Assembly: GCA_038396585.1 (NCBI GenBank)
Contig: CP121691.1
Coordinates: forward strand, 2,170,001-2,234,000
Reading direction: 5' to 3'
DNA from: Vallitaleaceae bacterium 9-2
GTDB lineage: Bacteria; Bacillota; Clostridia; Lachnospirales; Vallitaleaceae
DNA length: 64,000 nucleotides
This document shows positions 9,217 through 18,071 of the stretch, piece by piece. Both the position numbers and the translations under genes were made by a program. Position 1 is the stretch's first letter. Every line of letters starts with the position of its first letter. Below the pieces are notes generated by a model. That model was not told the DNA's origin and did not search any database. It saw nothing but the letters and a program-made list of their open reading frames with translations.

Positions 9217-10083
9217 TTACTCCTTTTGCCTTAATGCCATAATTTTTCTTGCCTTAGTAATCACCGGAACATCCACCATCTTGCCATTAACTGCAATGAC
9301 TCCACCTTTTTCCACTTGTGCTTGTTCCACTGCTTCTAGAATCTTCTGAGCTTTTTCTACATCCTCTTTTGATGGTGCGAAGGTTTTATGCAGCAGTTCA
9401 ACTTGTGACGGGTGAATACATGACTTTGAGTTAAAGCCTAGACCTTTCACTCGACGTATTTCTTCAACAAAACCTTCCTCATCTCTAAAATCGGACCAGA
9501 CTGTATCCGTTGCAACCAAATCATACATACTCGCTACATTGGCAATCATACTTCTGGCAAACAACAGTTCATCGCCTTTTATTGTGCGTTCAACGCCTAA
9601 TGATGCTGTATAGTCTTCCGCTCCAAAAGATATGGCAATAACTCGCTCACATGTACTAACAATTTCTCTGACACCAAGAACACCTTTTGGAGTTTCAATA
9701 CCCACTTGAATTTTGGTTGAGCCAAGCTCAATGTGATGCTCTTCTTCCACCGCATCTAACAAACGGCACAGTGTCTGAACGTCTTCCGCTGATTGACACA
9801 TAGGTAGACGTATATTTCGAACCCCCGCCGGAACAATCGCTTCAACATCCGCTTTAAAAAACGGACTTGTCACTCCATTAATACGTACAAAGATCTCAAT
9901 GTCTTTAAAATCCAGTGTCTTGATTCCTTCCACCAACAAATCACGTGCTGCATCTTTTTCATTCACTTCAATAGCATCTTCCAAATCAAAAATAATACAA
10001 TCCGGCTTATAGCTAGGCGCTGTATAGTATAACTTTGGATTATTCGCCGGACAAAAAAGCATACTTCGCATTCTCTTTTTCAT
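9217..10083 (-). CDS. citE: Citrate lyase beta subunit-like (citryl-ACP lyase, HpcH/HpaI-type barrel)
   Basis: A 288-residue CitE-family TIM-barrel lyase. RSMLFCPANNPKLY is the family opening (usually R[ST]xLFVPG). DCIIFDLEDAI carries a conserved acidic pair, GIETPKGVLGV holds the metal-binding glutamate and ISFGAEDYTASLG is the second metal site. In citrate lyase it splits citryl-ACP to oxaloacetate and acetyl-ACP. CitE-like proteins also act on other 3-hydroxyacyl or malyl thioesters, so the name marks the family and not a proven substrate. It directly abuts citD. Confidence 0.87.
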   Translation of the reverse strand: MKKRMRSMLFCPANNPKLYYTAPSYKPDCIIFDLEDAIEVNEKDAARDLLVEGIKTLDFKDIEIFVRINGVTSPFFKADVEAIVPAGVRNIRLPMCQSAEDVQTLCRLLDAVEEEHHIELGSTKIQVGIETPKGVLGVREIVSTCERVIAISFGAEDYTASLGVERTIKGDELLFARSMIANVASMYDLVATDTVWSDFRDEEGFVEEIRRVKGLGFNSKSCIHPSQVELLHKTFAPSKEDVEKAQKILEAVEQAQVEKGGVIAVNGKMVDVPVITKARKIMALRQKE

Positions 10084-10338
10084 TTACTCACCCCGACTTC
10101 TGCGAACCGCCGTTCGCGTCCTGGCACGTATTGCAAAATCTAACGCCCCTTCGTCTTCAACAAGCACCTTTGCACCATGGATCCCTTCTTCATGCAGCAC
10201 TTGTCTAACAGCCTGTTTTATGTGTCTTTCAAACATCTGCTTTAATTTTGAATGAACGATAACTTCTATATCTTTTCCCGCCAATTCAACGGTCACTTTG
10301 GCATCACCTTTTCGGATATACCCACTGGTTCCTTCCAT
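10084..10338 (-). CDS. citD: Citrate lyase gamma subunit-like acyl carrier protein, lacking the usual serine
   Basis: An 84-residue CitD-family protein. The C-terminal half is a good family match (VEDEGALDFAIRARTRTAVRR). In canonical CitD a serine in the motif ES(G/S)D near residue 14 carries the phosphoribosyl-dephospho-CoA arm. Here the same place reads YIRKGDAKV, so the attachment position is Lys10 (alignment from memory of the E. coli and Klebsiella proteins). Ser5 is nearby but out of register. Either this carrier is modified differently or it is a structural subunit only. Its ribosome binding site AGGAGG is unusually far (12 bases) from the ATG. Confidence 0.8.
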   Translation of the reverse strand: MEGTSGYIRKGDAKVTVELAGKDIEVIVHSKLKQMFERHIKQAVRQVLHEEGIHGAKVLVEDEGALDFAIRARTRTAVRRSRGE

Positions 10339-10359
10339 TATCTTAAATAGCCTCCTATA

Positions 10360-12465
10360 TTATACTTCCTTAAATCGAATCCCTTTAACTAACATACGTC
10401 CATGATCTAGTATGCCATAGCCGACACAACCATGAGATAAGTAGTTCTCGTCCGTATATTCTAATACATCCATTCCATTAATCTTAACTTTAATATGTCC
10501 CTTAATCGCCTGTATATGCAGTGTATAGTCTTGTCCCTTTTGAACCGGAAAGTCTTGTTCACAAAGGGTTGTATAACCAAAATCATTTTTTAGTAGCTTA
10601 ACCTTATTTGCGTCAAAGCCAACCAAGTATCCGATTTTAATTCCTTGGCAACGAAAAGCTGCGTAATGCTGACTTCCAAATTCAGGTGTTAAGGTAACTT
10701 CATATTCAATGTCTGTTGAATAAAAATTGCCGGTTAATGCCAACGCATCTTCATTGGATATCACATGTAGATGATCCTCTTCGATAACAAATGAACCTGC
10801 ATTTTCAGTAAACTGTGTTGTTGTCAAAAATTCTCTTTTTTCTTTTTCTATATCTATCTGATGGTATCCTTTTCCTTTAATATGGAACTCACTGATATGC
10901 AAATTCCCCAACAGCTTGTTTTTCATACGTGTAAAGCTCTCAACCTTAAGACCTACCTCATCAATAGGCTCACCTTGACTATCCGGTATAATATATTCAA
11001 CATCCAGCCACTGGTCCGATTGAATCATACGCATCTGTCCTTTTAACTCACGTTTTGTATGGGACAAGCGTACATACGGAACCACTCCAAAATCATCGCC
11101 ATTCCACTTGTCTAACTTAATCCTAGCTGTTACTATCTGCCCACTAAACACTTTAGGTGAAAATGCTGGTTGATACCTTTCATCATCAAAGTCTTCGCGT
11201 CGATAGTAAGGTTTATAGTATATATTTGCTACATGTCCACGATATACTCGGTCAAGTAATACCGTCAAACTATTGCTTCCCTCTTCGCCTGTTCCATGGG
11301 TATGACGAATGGGATAGCGTATAGCATCACTGGTTCTAAACCCATGGGTTGAACCCTCAATATCAAAGTTAAAATGTGTCTCACGCAGATGATCCACAAC
11401 AGTTTTTACATATTGAGGCACGTCTTCATGAGCCAGTTGGTATCCATAGTTTGCCACTTCATAAGCCAAAGTCGGAATATCGATAATATTTAGTGAGCCT
11501 ATTGCACTTGATGCTACAATAACATCATTAATCTGTTGCCTATACTTATCTACCAAGCCCGAATATCCATTCAGCACACCTAGAATTGTTCCGATATTAC
11601 CCGCATTACAATCGGTGTCCCAACCACACATTGTGGCAATCTCTATAGTTCTAGCCAGATCCCCTTCCCCATAAAGCATTGCAAGCATCATCACCCCTGA
11701 GTTGGGTATGATATGGCACACACCTGGGTATCGGTCATATCCAAATTCTGCGCTTAAAAAGTCACGACACTTTCTAAAGTTCTTTTCATCATCTTGATGA
11801 TAAAAGTCAATCACTGCATCACATACACGACGATATTCGCATGTCTTAGGAATAACACTAAATGCTGAGGTTATTACCTCCATAATATCTGTTGCTTCAA
11901 ATGCTTTTGCAATACATGCCGCAATATATCTTGCACCATATATTCCATTTTTATCATGGGAGACACTGGCTGCTTTTCCTGCGTATTCTGCTGCTTTTTC
12001 CATATTTCCAGGGAAAATCAATCCCCATGTATCAATAAAAATTTGACCGCCTATCTGTTCTGCTATGGATAAACCATTCACTTCAACCGAACCTGAATGT
12101 GGAGCATCAATACCATGTTTAAGGTTTAAAAAGGCAGTATGTTCGGTACTCGTCCCATATCCGCCCCACCAAAACATTCCAATCCCTTCCCGTGAATAGT
12201 TCAGCCATGCTTTTCCGACATGGGAAGCTTCAAATGTTTCATCTGAGCGCATTAAGTCCAGTGCCTTTAAAAAGAAAATAGGACCATTCAAGTCATCATC
12301 TGCAGCAAAATTTTTAAAGGTCTTTACATACCCTGTAATATCGCCATAGGTTTCATATATTTTTTCATAAGTCCATAAAGTTGGTTCAACAGGCGCTCCA
12401 AGAATTACTCCCATGGTCTTACCCATAATTCCACTATATACTTTTTCTACATAATTTTTATTCAT
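10360..12465 (-). CDS. ADP-ribosylglycohydrolase-family protein with a C-terminal beta-rich domain
   Basis: A 701-residue protein. Residues about 8-340 are an ADP-ribosylglycohydrolase (DraG/ARH) domain: GIMGKTMGVILGAPVE at the start, the acidic cluster AADDDLNGP for the first Mg2+ site, and GWDTDCNAGNIGTILG for the second. The usual TDDT motif is modified to ADDD. Residues about 440-700 form a second domain rich in beta strands (for example YTLHIQAIKGHIKVKINGMDVLEY broken over several strands), resembling a carbohydrate-binding jelly roll. No signal peptide. It overlaps the upstream ARH gene by eight bases. It may hydrolyse an N- or O-glycosidic bond of a ribosylated or sugar compound imported by the neighbouring ABC transporter; this is inference. 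Confidence 0.8.
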   Translation of the reverse strand: MNKNYVEKVYSGIMGKTMGVILGAPVEPTLWTYEKIYETYGDITGYVKTFKNFAADDDLNGPIFFLKALDLMRSDETFEASHVGKAWLNYSREGIGMFWWGGYGTSTEHTAFLNLKHGIDAPHSGSVEVNGLSIAEQIGGQIFIDTWGLIFPGNMEKAAEYAGKAASVSHDKNGIYGARYIAACIAKAFEATDIMEVITSAFSVIPKTCEYRRVCDAVIDFYHQDDEKNFRKCRDFLSAEFGYDRYPGVCHIIPNSGVMMLAMLYGEGDLARTIEIATMCGWDTDCNAGNIGTILGVLNGYSGLVDKYRQQINDVIVASSAIGSLNIIDIPTLAYEVANYGYQLAHEDVPQYVKTVVDHLRETHFNFDIEGSTHGFRTSDAIRYPIRHTHGTGEEGSNSLTVLLDRVYRGHVANIYYKPYYRREDFDDERYQPAFSPKVFSGQIVTARIKLDKWNGDDFGVVPYVRLSHTKRELKGQMRMIQSDQWLDVEYIIPDSQGEPIDEVGLKVESFTRMKNKLLGNLHISEFHIKGKGYHQIDIEKEKREFLTTTQFTENAGSFVIEEDHLHVISNEDALALTGNFYSTDIEYEVTLTPEFGSQHYAAFRCQGIKIGYLVGFDANKVKLLKNDFGYTTLCEQDFPVQKGQDYTLHIQAIKGHIKVKINGMDVLEYTDENYLSHGCVGYGILDHGRMLVKGIRFKEV

Positions 12466-13633
12466 CGACTTCTTCTCCTAATTGTCGGCTCATCTGCTCT
12501 ATCCACTGTTCTTCATGACAAATATCTTGACGAATAATCTGTTCTGCCGTTATAGCAAAGCGTTGACCAATCTCACGTAGAGGATACTGATTCACATGCT
12601 CAATATCTGTAATATATTCTGTTGGCACAATGGATGGTCCATTAAGCGCTCCTAAAATAGCTCCGATCATAACACCAATCGAATCGGTATCGCGTCCTGA
12701 ATTCACACCATCAAGAATACTTTCTTCAAAATCCCCTTCATGAAGTGCAATGTAAAACAAGGCTACTGGTAACTCTTCAATACTTAATAAACGACTGGGT
12801 GTATAGTGATTGGAAGGCTTCCCAAGTTTTTGCGGACTTCGATTAACATCATCTCCCATAGGCGAATAAGGTTTGATAGCTTTTTGTAGCGCCTGTACAA
12901 CATATGACCGATCGTTCTTCTTAGGTCGTAACTCACGTGCAAGTTCAAGCAAAGAGGTTATAGCCATTTTAGTTCCGTCCTTGGCAACACGGATTGCTAC
13001 ATCTAATATATTCTCTATGGTTACATCAGGTTTATACGCTTCTGCTATACATGCTGCCAAAACGCCTGCCGCTTCAAGTCCATAACTGTTTTGATGACCT
13101 TGTGCAAAAGCTATGGCTTCATTATACGCTTTCATCGGCTGCATCGCATTAACTGCTGCTATGGGGGCAATATACATCGCCGCACCACAGTTTACCATGT
13201 TACCGATACCGCCTTCTCGCGGCTCACAGTTTGCCAGTGCATGGCGTAAAAAGATGAATTGTTCCGGAACAAATAACCGTTCATGGATATTACTGATTCG
13301 CTCCAGCTCAGGTATATAGCGCTTCGTATAATAGATCTGATTGACAAACTCATTAGCCATATCATATGCATCTAAGTGGCGCTTTTCTTTATTATACACT
13401 TCCATCAAGGCCATCGTCATTAGCGTGTCATCGGTAAAGATTCCATGTCCCCTTACTCGATGCTTTCGATCCTCTGGGGGCCACTGAGCTTTATGCCAGT
13501 CCATTTTATACGTTTCAATCCGACCATATTTTTCTACAATTTCATTATGGGAAAGCTTTTCTATCGTTGCGCCTAATGCATCTCCATAGGCAACCCCTAC
13601 AAACATTCCTAGTACGCGTTCTCTAAATGTCAT
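12458..13633 (-). CDS. ADP-ribosylglycohydrolase-family protein
   Basis: A 391-residue ARH-family hydrolase. It contains GMFVGVAYGDALGA, the metal-binding HGIFTDDTLMTM and, near the C-terminus, GRDTDSIGVMIGAILGAL, so both di-magnesium half sites are complete. I place the start at the ATG at 13633 because GGAGG lies six bases upstream; a longer reading frame to 13714 has no ribosome binding site. It sits directly after the sugar-binding lipoprotein gene and overlaps the second ARH gene. Related proteins remove ADP-ribose from proteins or small molecules; its partner here is unknown. Confidence 0.83.
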   Translation of the reverse strand: MTFRERVLGMFVGVAYGDALGATIEKLSHNEIVEKYGRIETYKMDWHKAQWPPEDRKHRVRGHGIFTDDTLMTMALMEVYNKEKRHLDAYDMANEFVNQIYYTKRYIPELERISNIHERLFVPEQFIFLRHALANCEPREGGIGNMVNCGAAMYIAPIAAVNAMQPMKAYNEAIAFAQGHQNSYGLEAAGVLAACIAEAYKPDVTIENILDVAIRVAKDGTKMAITSLLELARELRPKKNDRSYVVQALQKAIKPYSPMGDDVNRSPQKLGKPSNHYTPSRLLSIEELPVALFYIALHEGDFEESILDGVNSGRDTDSIGVMIGAILGALNGPSIVPTEYITDIEHVNQYPLREIGQRFAITAEQIIRQDICHEEQWIEQMSRQLGEEVDE

Positions 13634-13735
13634 CTGTTTCCTCCATTGCTTGCTTTTTGATATATTTTTTGATCTAGTGACATATATGAGCAGTATACAG
13701 TTTGTTAAAACCATATACTGCCATATTGATTTAAC

Positions 13736-15232
13736 TTATTTTAGCATGGAGTTTGCATATTCTGTAATCGCTTCTCCACCTTGGGCATACCACTCACTAA
13801 CAAAATCATCCCATTCACTAATTGAGCGTTTGCCTGTAATGACATCTGCTGAAAATTCATTATATAAATTATTAACTGCATCCAACTGTGGTGCATATTC
13901 TGCCGGAATAACGACATCCGTATCTGCCACATAATATTGTTGCGCCATGTCTAGAGAATCCATTGCCGCCGGTCCAAGTAGAGGTTTCTTTAACCCTTCT
14001 TTTGGTTCCCACTCTGGCATTTCAAAGAAAAATGCAAACCAGTTAGACGCGGCTTCGGTTAATTCTATCTGTCCGTCAACGATATTGTACTGTTCACCTT
14101 CAAAGCCTAGTCTATCAATATATTGGCCTTCATAAGACGCAAGAAAATCAATAACTTCCCATGCTAAATCCTTATGTTCAGAGATCGCAGAGATTGCTAA
14201 TCCTCGGGTTTCTTTTGTTACTGAAATCGGATTATATCCTTGCGCAACGCCTTTAGCTGGTGGTAGGACAGTTAAGTTAGCACTCTCACCATTAGCACTT
14301 ATCATATTTCCATCATAGATATCGATAACTTTACCTGATGTACCACTGATAACGCCCACTTCATTGGCATAAAACACTTGTTCTTTTGTATCCCATGCTT
14401 TGGTCAAATACTCTGGATCTAATAATCCATCTGCATATAGTTTTGCATAGAACTCAAGTTTATCTCTTTCCATGTCTGTCACACGTCCAAAGACATATTC
14501 TCCATCAACTTCAATCCAAGTACCTGTCACTCCAAAAGCATTATCAAAAATTGTGTCAATCTCTAATAATTTTCCTGGCGCTGTAAAAGCATATGTAGTA
14601 TTCTTTTCTGCCATTTCTTGAAAAAATGCATAATAATTGTCAATGGATGGATCCGCTAACAATGCTTCACCATTTTCCATTCCCTCAAAAAAGTCTGTTC
14701 GTACTACAGGTACTTTTGAGGCAATCGGCTTAATCCATAGAAGATATGGATAGTTCGCGATACGTTCTTTTTGATAGTCTAACAAAGCACCACTTATGAC
14801 CTCGGATTTTTCAATATATGGTGTCAAATCTTCAAGTAAACCTTGGTTAGCCATCTGTTCATCGCCACCTTGAAAATAAATAATATCCGGTACGTCGCCA
14901 CCTAAAAGCATAAGCCCTAGATTTTCTGCATAATTTCCTTGTGCCATTTCGATAACTTCTAGATCAACATATACCCCTTTATCCGCAAGTCCGTCTTCTA
15001 TTCGTTGAATATAAGCTTGATGCGTCTCATCACTTGGGCTTAAATCTTTCATGGCCATACGTAATGTCACTGGTGTATCACTTTCAGTTTCAGGTGTTTG
15101 TGCGTCCTCTCCTGTGTCGGTCGCAACGTCTGTCCCATTTTCTTCTGTGGTATTGGTTGCTTCATCCTTAGGTGAGCACGCTGTAATACCGATCAATGCA
15201 ATGACTAATACTAGTGCTAATAATTTTCTCAT
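13736..15232 (-). CDS. ABC transporter extracellular solute-binding lipoprotein (family 1, LplA-like)
   Basis: A 498-residue lipoprotein with a signal peptide and lipobox (LLALVLVIALIGITAC, Cys19) followed by an acidic, threonine-rich linker of about 40 residues. The mature part reads as a family 1 carbohydrate-binding protein, including YAEKNLGLMLLGGDVPDIIYF-type segments. Together with the two permeases that follow in the direction of transcription order (permeases first), it forms a carbohydrate importer. No ATPase gene is nearby, as usual for LplABC/YtcPQ-type systems that borrow a general MsmX-type ATPase. Ligand not identifiable; the flanking ribokinases and glycohydrolases suggest a ribose-containing compound. 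Confidence 0.85.
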   Translation of the reverse strand: MRKLLALVLVIALIGITACSPKDEATNTTEENGTDVATDTGEDAQTPETESDTPVTLRMAMKDLSPSDETHQAYIQRIEDGLADKGVYVDLEVIEMAQGNYAENLGLMLLGGDVPDIIYFQGGDEQMANQGLLEDLTPYIEKSEVISGALLDYQKERIANYPYLLWIKPIASKVPVVRTDFFEGMENGEALLADPSIDNYYAFFQEMAEKNTTYAFTAPGKLLEIDTIFDNAFGVTGTWIEVDGEYVFGRVTDMERDKLEFYAKLYADGLLDPEYLTKAWDTKEQVFYANEVGVISGTSGKVIDIYDGNMISANGESANLTVLPPAKGVAQGYNPISVTKETRGLAISAISEHKDLAWEVIDFLASYEGQYIDRLGFEGEQYNIVDGQIELTEAASNWFAFFFEMPEWEPKEGLKKPLLGPAAMDSLDMAQQYYVADTDVVIPAEYAPQLDAVNNLYNEFSADVITGKRSISEWDDFVSEWYAQGGEAITEYANSMLK

Positions 15233-15288
15233 GTTTTCCTCCCTTGTAATAAATTCATATTATAGCAATATTATTATTGCTTAAGTTA

Positions 15289-16164
15289 CTACTTGCTTGA
15301 TCCTTCAAACGTTCCCTTCGTAAAATACCTTAATATAATCGGATATATGATTAATATCGGAAGTATACCGACAATAATCGCTGCTGCCTGTAATGCTTCA
15401 AAATTCATACTGCCATAGACTTGGCTCATCTGATCAAAGCCCCCTACGATAGCTTGGGTATCTTCAAGAACAACAAACTGGCGAAGAACTACCTGCAATG
15501 GCCACTTGCTCGGTTTTGAACTCAGATAGATTCCTGATCTAAAGTACTCATTCCATCGATATACTGAATAGAATAATGTAATGGTTGCGATAGAAGGCTT
15601 TGACATAGGGGCAAAGACTTTTGAAAGCATCTGAATCGGATTCGCCCCATCAAGTAGCGCCGCTTCTTCAATGGACTTTGGTATATCTTCAAAAAACCGC
15701 ATCATGATAACCAAGTAATAGACATTGACCATTTTATATAGAATAATTGACCACATACTTCCCAATAAATTAAAATCTTTCATGACAAAGTATTCCGGTA
15801 CGATTCCAGGTTCAAAGACCATCACAAAAATTGTAATCACAATAAATATACGCCGTCCAATCAGTTGCTCTCTTGTCAATGCAAAGGCAGTAATTACTGT
15901 AAAACTCACGCTCAAAAACACACCAATTGCTGTATATAGTACGCTGTTAAATATTCCCTTTAAAATACTCGGATTTGATAAAATAAATTGATAATTCAGT
16001 AGTGAAATTTTTTTAGGGAAAATATCAAGTCCACTCAATTCTTGTACGCTGTCTGGATGGGTCAGCGATAATGCCAACAAGTTTAAGATGGGCTGTAATG
16101 CATAGATGACAAAAAACAATAAGATGACTCCAACTACAAGGTCTACGACTTTAATTTTTTTCAT
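15289..16164 (-). CDS. Carbohydrate ABC transporter permease (LplC/YtcP type)
   Basis: A 291-residue inner-membrane permease with six predicted helices, beginning VDLVVGVILLFFVIYALQP. The cytoplasmic EAA loop that contacts the ATPase is IEEAALLDGANPIQMLSKV. It directly follows the partner permease (adjacent without spacing). Family match is strong; substrate is inferred from context only. Confidence 0.88.
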   Translation of the reverse strand: MKKIKVVDLVVGVILLFFVIYALQPILNLLALSLTHPDSVQELSGLDIFPKKISLLNYQFILSNPSILKGIFNSVLYTAIGVFLSVSFTVITAFALTREQLIGRRIFIVITIFVMVFEPGIVPEYFVMKDFNLLGSMWSIILYKMVNVYYLVIMMRFFEDIPKSIEEAALLDGANPIQMLSKVFAPMSKPSIATITLFYSVYRWNEYFRSGIYLSSKPSKWPLQVVLRQFVVLEDTQAIVGGFDQMSQVYGSMNFEALQAAAIIVGILPILIIYPIILRYFTKGTFEGSSK

Positions 16165-17067
16165 CTACCACAACCCCCTTCCTGAAACTTTGCGCGCCAC
16201 TTTATGTGCTCCAATAATTAGGATAAACCCAATAATTCCCTTGAACACACTTGATGCTGTTGCAACAGAATATAAGCCTGACTCTAGTCCGATACGATAA
16301 GTATACGTGTCAAGAATGTCAATGACACTTAATACCGATGGGTTCATAAAATTAAAGACTTGGTCAAACCCGGCATTCATAAAAAATCCCAAGTTCAAAA
16401 TAAATACGGTTATAATCGTGTTACGTATCGAAGGTAGTGTAATATAAAGGGCTGATTGGAATTTTGATGCTCCATCAAGTGTTGCTGCCTCATAGAGACA
16501 TTTGTCAATTTTTAAAATTGCCGCAAGATATAAGATAGAGTCCCAACCGGCAGAACGCCACATCTCCGAAGCAACAAGGACCCAGCGAATATGAGTTTTG
16601 CTGGTCATAAAGTCAATCTCTGTTCCACCAAAAAGTCGAATAATGTTATTAACCGCTCCATATCCCGGAGACAAAAACGAAATCCATACCCCCGCGATAA
16701 TTACCCAAGATAAAAAGTGCGGTATATATAAGGATACTTGAACAAATTGTCTGTACCTTGGGCTTCGAACCTCATTAATTAAAAATGCCAAGATAATCGG
16801 AACCGGGAACAATAGAATCATTTTCATAAAACTTAATGTTAGCGTGTTAATAATAATCGTTTTAAACTGTGGCGAGGAGAACAAATATCTAAAATGTTTT
16901 AATCCAACAAAGACGTTGTCCCCAATAATTCTAAAGTCTTCAAAAGCTATCTTCATTCCTATAACAGGCAAAATATGATACACAATAAAAAACAGAATCA
17001 CTGGCAAGAGTAATATATATAAAATTCCATATTCTCGAATATATCGTTTTTGTTTGCTGCTAATCAA
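16165..17067 (-). CDS. Carbohydrate ABC transporter permease (LplB type)
   Basis: A 300-residue permease with six predicted helices, starting YGILYILLLPVILFFIVYH. Its EAA loop is LYEAATLDGASKFQSALYI. The gene overlaps the end of the ribokinase gene by eight bases and abuts the second permease, so transporter and kinase are made together. Confidence 0.88.
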   Translation of the reverse strand: MISSKQKRYIREYGILYILLLPVILFFIVYHILPVIGMKIAFEDFRIIGDNVFVGLKHFRYLFSSPQFKTIIINTLTLSFMKMILLFPVPIILAFLINEVRSPRYRQFVQVSLYIPHFLSWVIIAGVWISFLSPGYGAVNNIIRLFGGTEIDFMTSKTHIRWVLVASEMWRSAGWDSILYLAAILKIDKCLYEAATLDGASKFQSALYITLPSIRNTIITVFILNLGFFMNAGFDQVFNFMNPSVLSVIDILDTYTYRIGLESGLYSVATASSVFKGIIGFILIIGAHKVARKVSGRGLW

Positions 17068-17944
17068 GTTGTCCCCACCTCTCTACATCTTCTCTTGTCG
17101 GCATCCCTCCTTGCGCCCCATACTTTGTAATGGAAATGGCAGCGACCTTGTTAGCATATTCAATAGCTTCAAGCAATGGTTGTCCTGATACCAAGCATGT
17201 AGCAAGTGCACCATTGAAGGTATCTCCTGCCCCTGTTGTATCGACAACATCGACACTCAAGCTTGCAATATGGCGCTTATATTGTCCGTCAAAAAACACG
17301 ACGCCTTGATCGCCTTGAGTAATAATCAGTTTATTCGGATATTGTTTAAGCAAATCATCTATCGCTTGCTTTCCAAAAATTTCAACTGCTTCATGCTCAT
17401 TTGGCGTTAAATAACTTACCTTTTCAATCAATTGTTCAGGCACTTTTCTCGCCGGAGCGGGATTAAGAATTGATATGATATGATTTTGATGACAAATATC
17501 AATTACATACTCAATAACGTCCATCGGTATCTCAAGCTGTAATATGACCACTTTTGCTCCTTTTAGAACATCCATGTGCTTGTCAATCATCGCTTTGCTT
17601 AACAACTTATTTGCCCCTGGAATAACGACAATACTATTATCTTCATTATCCACCATAATGCCTGCAACCCCCGTTGATATATCAAGCACTTCAATCATTG
17701 ATGTATCAACACCATTGGCAATAAAATTCTTTAGCATTTTTTCTCCGTAAATATCATTGCCGACACATCCGATAATAGATACATCCTTTCCCAGCTTTGC
17801 AGATGCAACCGCTTGGTTGGCACCTTTGCCTCCAGGAATGGTTAAAAACTCATCTCCTAATATTGTCTCACCTGCCTTTGGTCTTTTTTGACTAACAAAC
17901 ACTAAATCCGTATTGATACTTCCAACGACAACTATTTCACTCAT
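17060..17944 (-). CDS. rbsK: Ribokinase (PfkB family)
   Basis: A 294-residue PfkB-family kinase. VVGSINTDLVF begins the fold and IPGGKGANQAVA is the sugar-binding GG motif typical of ribokinase. DTTGAGDTFNGAL holds the anion hole and catalytic aspartate, and NPAPAR is also characteristic. It would phosphorylate ribose or a similar pentose released from the imported compound. First gene of the transporter/glycohydrolase/cit cluster. Length is normal for ribokinase (about 300). Confidence 0.87.
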   Translation of the reverse strand: MSEIVVVGSINTDLVFVSQKRPKAGETILGDEFLTIPGGKGANQAVASAKLGKDVSIIGCVGNDIYGEKMLKNFIANGVDTSMIEVLDISTGVAGIMVDNEDNSIVVIPGANKLLSKAMIDKHMDVLKGAKVVILQLEIPMDVIEYVIDICHQNHIISILNPAPARKVPEQLIEKVSYLTPNEHEAVEIFGKQAIDDLLKQYPNKLIITQGDQGVVFFDGQYKRHIASLSVDVVDTTGAGDTFNGALATCLVSGQPLLEAIEYANKVAAISITKYGAQGGMPTREDVERWGQLD

Positions 17945-17989
17945 TCACTTCTCCTATATTTTTATCATTTAACTGTTATGTTATATCTA

Positions 17990-18017
17990 ATTTTAACAAA
18001 TTTTCTTTTGTTTACAA
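17990..18017 (-). promoter_or_regulatory. Putative promoter of the ribokinase-transporter-cit operon
   Basis: On the minus strand TTGTAA (18012-18017) and TAAAAT (17990-17995) are 16 bases apart, about 45 bases upstream of the ribokinase start. A small inverted repeat GTCACCAATGAC lies just upstream, at about 18019-18030, and could bind the adjacent PucR-type regulator. Both calls rest on short motifs. Confidence 0.4.
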
Positions 18018-18071
18018 TGTCACCAATGACAAAGCCGCATCAAAATCCATTCTGTTTTTTTGGTATATTAG

